From NCBI GenBank assembly GCA_964016875.1, contig OZ024735.1, positions 17,993,981-18,057,980 on the forward strand: DNA of 64,000 nucleotides. Reading direction: 5' to 3'. The translations under genes and the position numbers were made by a program. Origin of the DNA: Fallopia convolvulus (taxonomy: Eukaryota; Streptophyta; Magnoliopsida; Caryophyllales; Polygonaceae). Position 1 is the stretch's first letter, and the number at the start of each line of letters is the position of its first letter. The notes beneath the pieces were generated by a model, which saw only the letters and a list, made by a program, of their open reading frames with translations, was not told the DNA's origin and ran no database searches. Below are positions 33,156 to 44,179 of the stretch, in pieces.

Positions 33156-34659
33156 TGTTGACGGGCCTTCACTCGGGAAAACAAATAAATTTATAAGTCA
33201 AGACCCCGCTGAGTATAGGGGATTCAGGATCGTTCCACGAGAAGCAAGATTGTTTGTTTATCGACTCCTAATTGCAAAAACCAAACAAAAACAAGCAAAA
33301 CACTCACAAGCAGCCTCGTTAACGACGTTGTCAGGGTCGTTAACGAACCACCGCAAACAAATGACCAAAAATAAGGACCTAAACCAGTTCGGTACCGAGG
33401 CTAAGAACTTAGTAACGAATATTTCTTAAGAGAATTCAAATAAAAACAAAGATCTAGGACAAGGGTTACCACAACATAGTCATGCATATAAACTTGTAAG
33501 AAGATAAGATTATGCCTTTAAATAGATAGATTCATCAACTTTAATTGACTAGTAAGCAAATTAATCTACTTTCATAAACTAATTCACTTGATTGCTTGTT
33601 TTGGATCTAAAGCTTGAAACTTTCGTATTCAAACAATATCAACCTTCAAGTCTATAACTTTCTCTTTCAATCAAGTCAAGAACTCAAATCACCTTGACTT
33701 TCATCTAGGTCTAAGCACAAAAAACAATCTCAAAAATAGATAAAAGGCATTCAACACATAATCGTACTCATCAAACATGCATAACTATGCCGGGTTTCAA
33801 CCCTGACCCTATAAAAGAAGACTACTCACTACTCATAATTAAGAAACAAATAAATTCAACAAAAGAAATCATTGCAAACAAAACACTACTCAAATTAATA
33901 ATAAACATCGTCTTATAGAAATTCAGAAGAAACCAAAAAAAATACAAAATACCGAACCGAAACCACGACTAACGACCCCGGTAACTTTCGTCCACCGAGC
34001 TCTCGATCTCGACTCCGATCCGTCTCTCTCTCCTTCGGCTCTTCCTCCTCTCTCTACTACTTTCTTCCCTAATTTCGTCCCCCCCTTTCTCTAGGCTAAT
34101 AAGAAGGCTATTTATACTAATAAGGCTATAAAATAGAAACGACTAAAAGATAAAAACTTCCTAAAAAGATAGAAATAAAACCCTAAAAGATAGAAATAAA
34201 ATCTAGAAAGATAACAAGACCTAAAATACTTAATATAATAACCCTAAAATTCATAAAAAAATACTCTACCGACACGGAAATAAATTCCCGCACGGGATCG
34301 GTGAGTCACAAAATCGAACTCTCGAAAGCTCTATCTCGTAGCCTCGTTAACGAGCCCTCACAACCTCGTTAACGAGCATGGGCTTGACTTCTTCAACACC
34401 TCTTCTCTAAAAACTTTAGACTTCGACTTCTTCATCTTGTATTCCTCCGTCCTTCATCATAGCACTCCAAATTCAACTCCAAACAGCACCGTTTCCTTGC
34501 TAAAACCTACAAAAATACACAAAACGGAGTAGCTTCCATACTTTTCACAAAATATGCAAAACTATCCAAAAACACACAAAACTAACCCTAAACGTATCAA
34601 AACTAGTCCTAATAAACTAAGAAAACATACTAAAAACTATACCAAAAACACGAACATCA
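33156..34659 (-). repeat. Athila 5' LTR
   Basis: 1504 bp. Palindromes at 33316/33337 (21 bp), TCGGTACCGA at 33389 with a TTAGTAACGA partner at 33410 (21 bp), and 34344/34366 (22 bp). Pyrimidine-rich text near 34020-34090 on the plus strand. Confidence 0.92.
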
Positions 34660-36310
34660 ATGGACATACAAGGTTATATCAATGAACAAAATAGGTTGTA
34701 TCAATGAACAAATAAGGATATATCCATGAACAAATAGGGTATATCAATGAACAAAATGGACAAACAAAAGTTATATCAATGAACAAAAAAAGGTTATATC
34801 AATGAACATGGGTATATCCATGAACAAATAGAGTATATCAATGAACAAATATGGATATATATATCAATGAACAAATAGAAGTATATCGATGAACAAATAT
34901 GGGCATTGAGACCTCTTGATCCAGGCTCGGGTTTGTCTAAACTTGATATCTAAGCATGGTAATCCATGGAGGTTGCGAATCTTGATCTGTCATGGCTCCT
35001 AAATGATCTAGAAGAGCATGAGTTGCATCTTGTATCTTCTTGTTTCGAGTTATTGTGATTGGTCCGTCAAATGACACATTTGGCTTTTCCTCGACGTCGT
35101 TAGGAGTCATAGACGGATGTTTGGCATCAATTATTGAACTTGAAAAACGAAGACCTTCGGGGTTTAACTTTTACTTATATGTTGTAGACAACATGGAAGT
35201 ATCGTATGACCTTATCTTTAACAATCACAACACCATTTCTGGTTTGAAAATATTGTATGTGCATCAAAAACTAGATAATATTGTATTCATACACATAGAT
35301 AAGGTTAAAAAATAAAATTGAAAATAAAAAAAGTTTGAAATCGATCAACATTGTTATCAAAAACTCGATGCACAATTAGTTAGTATTGATGAACAAATGG
35401 TGAATATGGATGAACAAATCGTTAGTTTTGATGAACAAACTAGGCGCGTCTCATAAAAACGTATTTTTCGAAAAATACGTGAATAATACGGGAAAAATTC
35501 GCCCGTGCCGTATTTTATCTTTTTTTAATGAATGTTTAATCAGGGGCATTGATTTTTTGGAATGGACGAGCGAGATTTATTCTTAATTCTCACCTGGGCG
35601 ACCATTCTCACACGACTCTTTCTCATCACATATACCCTATATGAAAAAGGAAAAATTGCTTCAAATATCCCAACCTTTCATTCGGTTGCGCACTCTACCC
35701 CGACCTTTTCAAATTTCAGAAAATATCTTATACTTTGGGGATAGTTGCGCACTCTACCCACGAAGTGTCCACACTTTGGGTAAAATTATAAATTTGCCCT
35801 TCAGCTTTTCGTTTTGTGACAAAAATGTCCAATCCATGTACAAACAAAAATTTTCATTTATAATATAGCCTTATAGGTTTATTTTTATCATTTATATAAA
35901 AATAATATAATTACTTTTATTATTTACTAATATAAATCTCACCTTTATAACAACCACATAAATCATTAAACCATAACTTTTACTTTACAAAGTAGTTTAT
36001 CTTAATACTCTTTTCATTATTATTTTTTTAAAAGTTCGACACAAGTAAAAAAGATTTCATAACCTTTTTATAACACTTATGTTATAGCTTCTCACTTTTA
36101 TAATTAACCACATAAATAATTAATAAATTACTTCACTTTACAAAGTAGCTCATTTTAATACTTTTATTTATTATTATTTTCGAAATAAATTCAGACATAC
36201 GAAAAAAATTTCATGACCCTTTTTTATTGAAAGTTTAAAAACTTATGTTCTAGCTTGTCCAACTTAGCCAACAACATAGTGTACAACTTATGTTCTTGCT
36301 TGTTTGTTTA

Positions 36311-36873
36311 GAGTTTGGTTCAAATAAAACAACCCCTTATCCTATAAATAGGAGCTTTTAGAACCCTTGGATCAAGGAGATCCAAGGGCTGGTATTCTCG
36401 GAAATTAGGGACGTGGTGGCATTTTCGTAATTTATCGGAAATTACAAAAGTGCATCGTTATGTTGAAAAAGTGCATTACTAAACCCAAATATTTTATGTG
36501 ATTGAGTTCAATCAGAATCGAGTGAATTGGACGCTTAGGATGATGCACTTTTTTGGTTTAGTAATGCACTTTTCGGTATTCGCAATGCACTTTTCCACCA
36601 TAACGAGACACTTTTACTGTAAATCGAACATGGAGCGCGTGCCCTGCTGGCTTCATTTTTGTTTGCACTTTTTCGGCTTACTAATGCACTTTTTGTATTT
36701 AGCAATGCACTTTTTCACGATAACGATGCACTTTTGTAATTTCCGAGAAATTACCAAAATGCCACCGCGTCCCTAAAAGGGATAGAATATCAGCCATTGC
36801 ATCACGTTGATCCAAGGGCTCTAAACCCTCCTTATTTTATAGGATAATGAGTTGTTTTATTTGAAACATACTT
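36311..36873. mobile_element. Foldback miniature element with 21-bp-phased ATGCACTTTT boxes
   Basis: Duplicated flank TGTTTGTTTA (36301-36310 and 36874-36883). Arms of about 270 bp are inverted copies (GGTTCAAATAAAACAACC at left; inverted GTTTCAAATAAAACAAC at right; CCCTTGGATCAA in both). Boxes start at 36543, 36564, 36585 and 36606 (AGACAC variant), and at 36663 (TTGCAC variant), 36684, 36705 and 36726, each 21 bp from the next. Inverted boxes lie at 36450 and 36471. No coding. Confidence 0.8.
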
Positions 36874-37268
36874 TGTTTGTTTATACATAATGATACAAAC
36901 TAATTAAATAAAAAATATTAAATTAAACATAAAATCCAAATTTCCTTTTTAGTAAATGGAAAATAAAAAAACTCAATTATTAAAAAAAACAATAACCCGA
37001 ACAAGGCATTAAAATATTCATAATTAATTTTTTTTATTTTGGACAAACAAAAGTTGGACTCGATTACTATGTAATAACTCAAAGTTTTCAAACTTTTACA
37101 AAAAAATAAGTTCATGAAAATTCTTATTAATTTTTGTCTAAAATTATTTCAAAAATAATAATGGACAAAAAGTATTAAGATAAACTACTTGTAAAGTCAA
37201 AGTTATGGCTATAGATTTATGTAGTTAATTATGAAGTGGAGAATTTATATTAGCCAAATAATAAAGAG

Positions 37269-38644
37269 AAAGAGTCATGTGCGAATGGGCGCCCAGGTGA
37301 GAATTAAGAATAAATCTCGCTCGTCCATTTCAAAAAATCAACGCCCCTGATTAAACATTCATTAAAAAGGATAAAATATGGCACATGCGAATTTTTCCTG
37401 CATTATTCGTGTATTTTTCAATAAAATACGGCACAGACGAATTTTTCCCGTATTATTCACGTATTTTTCGAAAAATACGTTCTTATGAGACGTGCCCAGT
37501 TTGTTCATCAGAAATAGCGATTTGTTCATCAATACTAATTCATTGTGCATTGAGTTTTTGATAACATTGTTCATCGATTTCGAACTTTTTTATTTTTAGT
37601 TTTATTTTTTCACCTTATTTATGTGTATGAATACAATATTATCTAGTTTTTGATGCACTTATAATTAGTTTTGATATACTAATAATTGTTCATTGATATA
37701 ACATTGTTTGTTCATTGATATACCATTATTTGTTCATTGGTATATCGTTATTTGTTCTTTGATATACTTTTTTTTGTTCATTGGTATACCATTATTTTTT
37801 CATTAATATACCATATTTGTTCATTGATATAACCTTTTTTGTTCATTGATCTAACCTTTGTTTGTCCATTGAAGTGCTTTAAGGCTAACTTGTCAATACG
37901 AATGCAGTGCTCAATATAGTACCAAAATAAGATAAGTTTGATGTAGAAACTTGAATGCAAAGGATAATAGATAAATAATCTGACTCTGCAAATTATATGG
38001 TGTATGCTAAGAGAACGAGATAGCAACAAATCGAAGAGGAGTGCTTGTGTCTTATTTATCTATGAACAAATTGATGTTATTAATGAACAAATATACATAT
38101 AGCAATGAACAAATTGAGGTTACTAGTGAACAAATATGCATCTAGCAATGAACAATTATATGAAAAAGGCAATGAACAAATATGCATAAACCAATGAACA
38201 AATTGATGTTACTAATGAACAAATACGCACAAACCGATGAACAAATATGCCAAAACCAATGAACAAATATTTCGTTTTTTATGAACAAAATCACAATGTT
38301 GATGAACATATTGCATGCAATTTTGATACAAATTTGTTCATTTTTAATGTACAAACAAACGATTTTTGATGCATAAGCAATAATTTATTTATGCACAAAA
38401 TAACAGTTTTGATGAACAAAATCATAGTGTTGATGAACAAATCCACATTATTGATGAACAAATCCACAATATTGATGAACAATCTGGACGCGCCTCCTAT
38501 TTCCATTTTTTTAAATACACGAATAATTCGCCAATAATTCGCAAGTGTCGTTTTTCCCCTTTTTAAGTGAAATGATCGGCGCCTTTGATTTTTCTTCATC
38601 CAACGGCTCTTGTTCTTTCTTATTTCGCACCTGAACCGGACTCT
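37269..38644. mobile_element. MULE-like element copy B, inverted relative to copy A
   Basis: 1376 bp, starts AAAGAGTCATGTGCGAATGG and ends GCACCTGAACCGGACTCT. Flanks AATAAAGAG (37260-37268) and AATAAAAGC (38645-38653) are a decayed 9-bp duplication; the related MULE at 18061 shows the single-copy target. Arrays: TTTGTTCATTGATATACC units (37680-37870), ATGAACAAAT units (38060-38270), and ATGAAC at 38412, 38433, 38454 and 38475 (21 bp each). No transposase. Confidence 0.75.
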
Positions 38645-38981
38645 AATAAAAGCAATACACTATTTTCATATAAATGAGAAAAGTAAATCTATAAGACTTT
38701 GTTAATACTTTGGACCTTACCTAAAATGTTATTAATCTTATCCAAATATATTTCTATGTAAAGGAAATTGATTATTTTGAATTAATTTTCACTAAAATTG
38801 ATTTAGAACAAAAAGATATCTAAAATGATTATTTTTGAATATTTGAATCCTTATAAGGACAAGATTTATAATTTTTAAAAATTATTTGTACATGAGTTGG
38901 GTATTTTGTCATAAAATAAAAAGGTGAGGAGTCAATCCACAAATTTACCTAAAATGTGGACATTTCAAGGATAGAGTGCGC

Positions 38982-39816
38982 AACTATCACCAAAGTATAG
39001 AATATTTTGTGAAATTCAAAAAGGTCGGGGTAGAGTGTGCAACTGAATGAAAGGTTGGGATATTTATAGCAATTTTTCCTATGAAAAATCAAGTTACACA
39101 TAAATCTATTTTTATAAAAACAAAATAAAATCAGGACTTAAATATTTTTTGACTATCAAAATAGATAAATAATATAAAGAAAGTGCTATTATTTTATGCA
39201 AATGTATTTTATGCAAATGTATTTTGAAAAAAAAAAGGACATAGAGTGCTATTATTTCTAACTTTTTTGGAATAAATAGTCATCATAATTCTTCACTATT
39301 CACCTTAAGAGTACTCATATTTTTTTTAATAAGGTAAGAATTAGGAGACCCTCTAAGGAGGGCGTCCTAGAGCATCCTTGCGGATGAGAACACGGAGTTA
39401 ACTATCACCAAAGTATAGGATATTTTGTGAAATTCAAAAAGGTCGGGGTAGAGTGTGCAACTGAATGAAAGGTTGGGATATTTATAGCAATTTTTCCTAT
39501 GAAAAATCAAGTTACACATATATCTATTTTTATAAAAACAAAATAAAATCAAGACTTAAATATTTTTTGACTATCAAAATAGATAAATAATATAGAGAAA
39601 GTGCTATTATTTTATGCAAATGTATTTTATGCAAATGTATTTTGAAAAAAAAAAGGACATAGAGTGCTATTATTTCTAACTTTTTTGGAATAAATAGTCA
39701 TCATAATTCTTCACTATTCACCATAAGAGTACTCATATTTTTTTAATAAGGTAAGAGTTAGGAGACCCTCTAAGGAGGGCGTCCTAGAGCATCCTTGCGG
39801 ATGAGAACACGGAGTT
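38982..39816. repeat. Recent tandem duplication, two units of about 418 bp
   Basis: 38982-39399 and 39400-39816 are nearly identical. Each unit carries the MULE right end, its flank, the LINE target site (CATAAGAGTACTCATAT or one-base variant) and about 70 bp of LINE 3' end. The event therefore postdates both insertions. Confidence 0.88.
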
Positions 39817-40521
39817 CTGAATTATCCAAAAGGACGTTGGTAGGGTTGTTGTGGCCCAGCTTAGCAATTTTATCGGCCGCATCATTGCACTCCCTACCCA
39901 CATGTCGAATTGAGACAACCATAAATTGTTGGAGAGATACAAGAATATCTGATCTTACCATTTCAACTTCCCATGGGCATTTTCCGTCACATTTGATTGC
40001 ATTAATCACACTAAGATTGTCTCCTTCAATTTCAAGTCTTGTAATACCTAGTCTCTTGGCTTCTTTAGTTTTTTTTTTTTGAAGAAAGCTTCTTTAATTC
40101 CTTCCCAAAGTGCTAGAGCTTCAGCCTGAAGTATCGAAATTGGTCCTTGTTTCTTGGTTCCTATTCCAACAACTTTCGCATTGTGGTCCCGTATTACAAA
40201 CCCCGAAGTAGCCTGATTAGTGCTTAGTTTGGATCCATCAAAATTGAGTTTGGATATATTAGTAGGTGGTTTTTCCCAAATCTGCTTTTGCTTCTTTCTT
40301 TTATGTCCAATTTGGGTTCCTATTTAGGCTCTTTCTTCATCCTCCACCCATTTCTTGGACCTTTCCCATTGTTCAATTTGATTTTTTGTGTATTGTTCTA
40401 GGTTTTAGATAAAGTCGTTCGGAGTTTGTTGGAAAACTAATTTGTTTCTTTGGTACCACACACTCCACCAACATACAACTAGCTCCACGAATTCCGAGCT
40501 TCCCAAGCGTTGGTGTAGATT
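39760..40521 (-). pseudogene. LINE-1 ORF2 C-terminus: RNase H part
   Basis: The minus strand continues VWYQRNKLVFQQTPNDFI, KLNFDGSKLSTNQATSGFVI (first Asp), ILQAEALALWEGIKEA (Glu), LEIEGDNLSVINAIKCDGK (Asp), SIRHVGRECNDAADKIAKLG (last Asp), ending RKDALGRPP and stop. A T-run near 40070 breaks the frame, as does a stop near 40410. Plant L1-type ORF2 proteins often end in such an RNase H. Close to LINE-2 at 44256. Confidence 0.8.
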
Positions 40522-41138
40522 TGATACAAGGATTAGCCTGACGATGGCCCGGTCTTCAACACCATGAACTCGATACAAACAACAACAAGAGTAAGATAAT
40601 AAATGACAGAAGCAAACTAAATTTGAATACAAAACATGAATATATAAAGGATAATAAGAAGAACCAATTGAAACAACAAAGAGACTATCGTTACTTTGAA
40701 AACGAAAAGCAAATTGAATGAACAAGAGACCCGTCTTAATACAACTTGACACAATCAAGGACGGATCCTTGAAGCACCAAGAGGATGCCTTGTGAAAGCC
40801 TACGAAATACCTAACCATACTAGGCCGACATAACGCGGGTCAATCCAAGAGCAAATTTGTAGATTGATCCCTCTTCAAGGGCACTCGGCTCCCTTAGGAG
40901 AATCCTCTCCAAAACACAATTCTGAAAACTCTCAAAACTCTAAAAGCTGATCTAGAAATGAAACTACCTCAGGCTATTTATATGCCCTCTAAAATAAATT
41001 AAAGAAAATAACAAATATTGTCTTAAAGCTAATAAAAACCCATCTAATTTCATATGGCCCAAAATGATGCATGGCCCAAAACAACACAAGGTTGGAAATT
41101 GGCGTGCTCCTTGGATGTTCTCGGATGATCCTTCATCA
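40522..41138 (-). repeat. 3' LTR of the short LTR element
   Basis: Plus strand TGATACAAGG...CCTTCATCA. Followed by TTCTCCCCTT, the complement of the polypurine tract. Confidence 0.85.
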
Positions 41139-42355
41139 TTCTCCCCTTCATGAAGAAGATTCGTCCTCGAATCTTGGCCTTCATCCAAAGCAAAGTAAGA
41201 AGCAAGATTAGCTTGTTTGAATGCGGCTTTAACGTCATAATCTCTCAGAATTCTCTTTTCTCTAATGCACCCAAACAAGGTCTCCATGGGTATAATGTTG
41301 GATCCTTCACGACATGGGCTGGTTGTACGAGATAGATAACACACTACAAGGAACCTGTTAAGATTAGCGATAATCCAAAAACAACATCACATTGTGTTTA
41401 CACTCGTCACTCCCTCTCCTCTGATGAAATCTCGTTGTTTCGATCTGTCTTTGGTGGAGCAAAACTCAACCCAAGTATTAGTGACAAGATATACACCAAA
41501 GCCAAATGAGATTGACGAATCACACTACAACTTGACTCAAGAAATGACTCGATTATAGACAAGATGAGAAGGTTTGGACAGAAATTGAGATAGGGTGAGA
41601 AGAATTAGACCTTGATCAAACAATCCTCGCTTGACCTACTAAGCCAATGATTATGGCTTGTTGATGGTGTGCAGGGTGAGGCTTGGTCGATTGGGCTAGC
41701 TATTCTACAAGAACTCGTCCAAAAATAAGGCAAGTCTCAACGTTACCCTTAATCTGATTTTTGTTTCTTGTTCTTTTCTCTCTTTTTTTGAAAATATACC
41801 AGAAATATAAATAACTAAGTTATGGTGCAAAAAATAAAATAAAACAAATCTTATGGAGATGTGGTAGAAGTGGTTGGAAGGGAGAGATATGGTGGACTGA
41901 AAATAGGAGTGGTTGAGTGAAAGGTGGGGTAAGTTTATTTTGGTCAAAGAGTGAAAATAGGAAGGTGGGGACGGATGTTGTTGGCTGAGATAGCTATAAA
42001 CTAAGAGGGAAAATAGGAGCTGAAATTATTTTTGAATTTAATTTCTTTTTCTATTTTCTAGTTGATTTTTTTCCTAGTAATTAGGCTGGTTAAGTGAAGA
42101 GGGTGTAGTGGATGTCGATAATGGGAATGTGGAGGTTATGGGTAGGCAAAGCCCATGTTTGGCTGAGGCACAACCAACAACAAACACAAATACATGGTTA
42201 GCAAATCAAATAGATTGAACAAGGAGAAATTGATCAAACCTGGACACAAAATGGATGAACACGTTGACACTCTTTTTGTAGTTTTTTTTGAACTCTATGG
42301 AGAGTATTGGATGACTCAGCAATGGTGTTGGCAACCGAAAGTTCTGATACCACTT

Positions 42356-42973
42356 TGATACGGGGATTAGCCCGACGATGGCCCGATCTTCAACACCATG
42401 AACACGATACAAACAACAACAAGAGATAAGATAATAAATGACAGAAGCAAACTAAATTTGAAGACAAAACATGAATATATAAAGGATAATAAGAAGAACC
42501 AATTGAAACAACAAAGAGACCCTCGTTGCTTTGAAAACGAGAACCAAATTGAATGAACAAGAGACCCATCTTAATACAACTTGACACAATCAAGGACGGA
42601 TCCTTGAAGCACCAAGAGGATGCCTTGTGAAAGCCTACGAAACACCTAACCATACTACGCCGACATAACGCGGGTCAATCCAAGAGAAAATTTGTAGACC
42701 GATCCCTCTTCAACGGCACTCGGCTCCCTTAGGAGAATCCTCTCCAAAACACAATTCTGAAAACTCTCAAAAATCTAAAAGCTGATCTAGAAATGAAACT
42801 ACCTAAGGCTATTTATATGCCCTCTAAAACAAATTAAAGAAAATAACAAATATTGTTTTAAAGCTAATAAAAACCCATCTAATTTCATATGGCCCAAAAT
42901 GATGCATGGCCCAAAACAACACAAGGTTGGAAATTGACGTGCTCCTTGGATGTTCTCGGATGATCCTTCATCA
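42356..42973 (-). repeat. 5' LTR of the short LTR element
   Basis: Plus strand TGATACGGGG...CCTTCATCA. Preceded by TCTGATACCA, complement of an initiator-Met primer site, two or three bases from the LTR edge. Confidence 0.85.
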
Positions 42974-43738
42974 AGTTCGTTAAGAATAGTTCTTGCTGGT
43001 TTATTCCTTATATCGTAGTTTCTGATGGTATTTTCTGTTTTTGTATTTATTTTCCTTATTAGATTTTTCGTGTGAGGGCATTCTATAAGTAGGTGTCATG
43101 TGTCCTCATATGTACAGTGGCACATTAAACATCCTAGGGGGTGGCAACACATTTTTCTAGTAATCTCGCTTTTGTTGGTAGTCCATTTAGAGCTATTTTC
43201 CATAAAAAATTCTTGACTTTCGGATATATGTCTAGTTTCCATATCCAATTATTGGGGTGTGGGGTTTGTTGTTGTACACCCGTGATGAGTTCTATAGCAG
43301 AGGCCGTAGAGAACCATCTATTTTTACTAGGGGCCCAATAGAGTCGATCCCGAATCCAATTTTCTGGGATTGGAATTGCTGTAATTTGGTTCACTATGTC
43401 AGGCGGAAGGATGCGCCGAAGAACATATAGACACCAAGCTCTACCATTAGTTATGAATTCTTCAACCAGCGTAGATTCATTCACAACTTCACTCACTATG
43501 AATTGCGAATTTGTGTAGTGTATCCCGAAATAACCATTTGTCTTTCCAAAATTTTATTGTCCTTCCATCACCCACTTGCCAGATAAGACCTTTATTAAAC
43601 TCTTCCTGAAGGTTCATCGATTTTGTCCACTGCCAAGAGGTGTTTGTCTATTTTTTTGTATGAAAGAATTGTCTTGCCTTTTAAGTATTTTTCATTCATT
43701 AACTTAACCCATATGTTCTCTGCTTCTGCCAGTAGTTT
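42974..43738 (-). pseudogene. LINE-1 ORF2: zf-RVT part
   Basis: The minus strand reads FITNGRAWCLYVLRRILPPD, NWIRDRLYWAPSKNRWFST, NNWIWKLDIYPKVKNFLWKI and LNGLPTKARLLEKCVATP, the zf-RVT domain that follows reverse transcriptase in plant LINEs. Stops appear near 43135 and 43500. The polymerase domain itself was lost by 5' truncation. Confidence 0.8.
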
Positions 43739-43756
43739 CCATAAGAGTACTCATAT

Positions 43757-44162
43757 GATTCAAACTATATATTTTAACACTGCACTTTTGGTTATATGTT
43801 GTTATTCTTAATAAAAAAACACAAATTATCTCATCATGCAATAGTTGAATTCATAGAGATATGACAAAGTGCGAAAACAGTGGAGGCCCCCATTGAGCTT
43901 ATTCTTCGTTGATCAAATACTCAAATCCAGTGCAGTATGAATAATTGAACATTTGCATCCAAATGTATGAATACATAACAAAATAAACACTAGATTATTC
44001 TTAAATGATAAGAACAGCCTCACTCATGCATCTGTGCAGATGATTTTCAGAAAATCTTGTACCAAAAGGAACCTGGATAAACCTTGACATTTGAATTAGA
44101 AGAGTAGATGTCCCAGTATCCAAATGTATGTGTATGGAGAAGCCATCCATGGTACATCAAAA
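43757..44162. other. Spacer between the two LINEs
   Basis: Ordinary AT-rich DNA. No gene, repeat or element end seen. Confidence 0.5.
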
Positions 44163-44179
44163 CTCACACATATCAACAT

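Larger units (their letters stand above)
22342..34659 (-). mobile_element. Athila-lineage Ty3/gypsy retrotransposon, structurally complete
   Basis: 12.3 kb with two nearly identical LTRs (22342-23812 and 33156-34659), a perfect TSD ATGGA (22337-22341 and 34660-34664), a tRNA-Asp-type primer site, a polypurine tract, and in order on the minus strand gag-protease, RT-RNase H, integrase and a third ORF. By eye the LTRs differ by a few tens of substitutions at most plus one 27-bp gap, so insertion is recent. It is coding-defective: a frame break and a stop in pol, an altered RT active site, an altered gag zinc knuckle and an internally deleted third ORF. Confidence 0.93.
21264..35624. mobile_element. 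MULE-like element copy A, split by Athila
   Basis: Ends GGTCTGGTTCAGGTGCGAAT and, inverted on the right, GAGTCGTGTGAGAATGGTCG. Both continue into a CGCCCA block. Flanks ATCATATAT (21255-21263) and ATCACATAT (35625-35633) match at 8 of 9 positions. Net length without Athila is about 2.0 kb. The subterminal zones are arrays of TTGTTCATCA (GTTCAT at 21472, 21493 and 21514, GTGCAT at 21535, then GTTCAT at 21626/21647 and 21682/21703) and ATGAACAAAT (34672-34905) at 21-23 bp spacing. The middle (about 21850-22150 and 34905-35340) is unique-looking sequence of unknown origin. Copy B is at 37269-38644, inverted. Confidence 0.7.
35649..39079. mobile_element. Mutator-like element containing two nested elements
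   Basis: Perfect 9-bp duplication TATGAAAAA (35640-35648 and 39080-39088). Ends GGAAAAATTGCTTCAAATAT and its inverted partner share about 150 bp. Net length without the nested elements at 36311 and 37269 is about 1.47 kb, close to its relative at 18061-20001. AT-rich, no transposase. Confidence 0.87.
40522..42973 (-). mobile_element. Short non-autonomous LTR retrotransposon
   Basis: Two LTRs of 617-618 bp (40522-41138 and 42356-42973), nearly identical. The minus strand has TGGTATCAGA (42345-42354 region) after the 5' LTR and AAGGGGAGAA before the 3' LTR. The interior (41139-42355) is 1.2 kb. It has no intact gene; minus-strand residues such as ALDEGQDSRTNLLHEGENDE near 41150-41200 look like the tail of a gypsy polyprotein. 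No clear 5-bp duplication flanks it (AGATT / AGTTC), so the site may have changed. Confidence 0.8.
39739..43738 (-). mobile_element. 5'-truncated LINE (LINE-1), split by an LTR element
   Basis: An 18-bp duplication CCATAAGAGTACTCATAT (39721-39738 and 43739-43756) and a short A-tail on the minus strand (T-run at 39739) mark target-primed insertion. Only the end of ORF2 is present. Without the nested element (40522-42973) it is about 1.55 kb. Confidence 0.87.

Noticed and set aside
35040..35315. A 91-codon plus-strand frame in MULE-like copy A
   Set aside because: No recognisable domain and no support from copy B. It may be captured DNA, but I cannot call it a gene.
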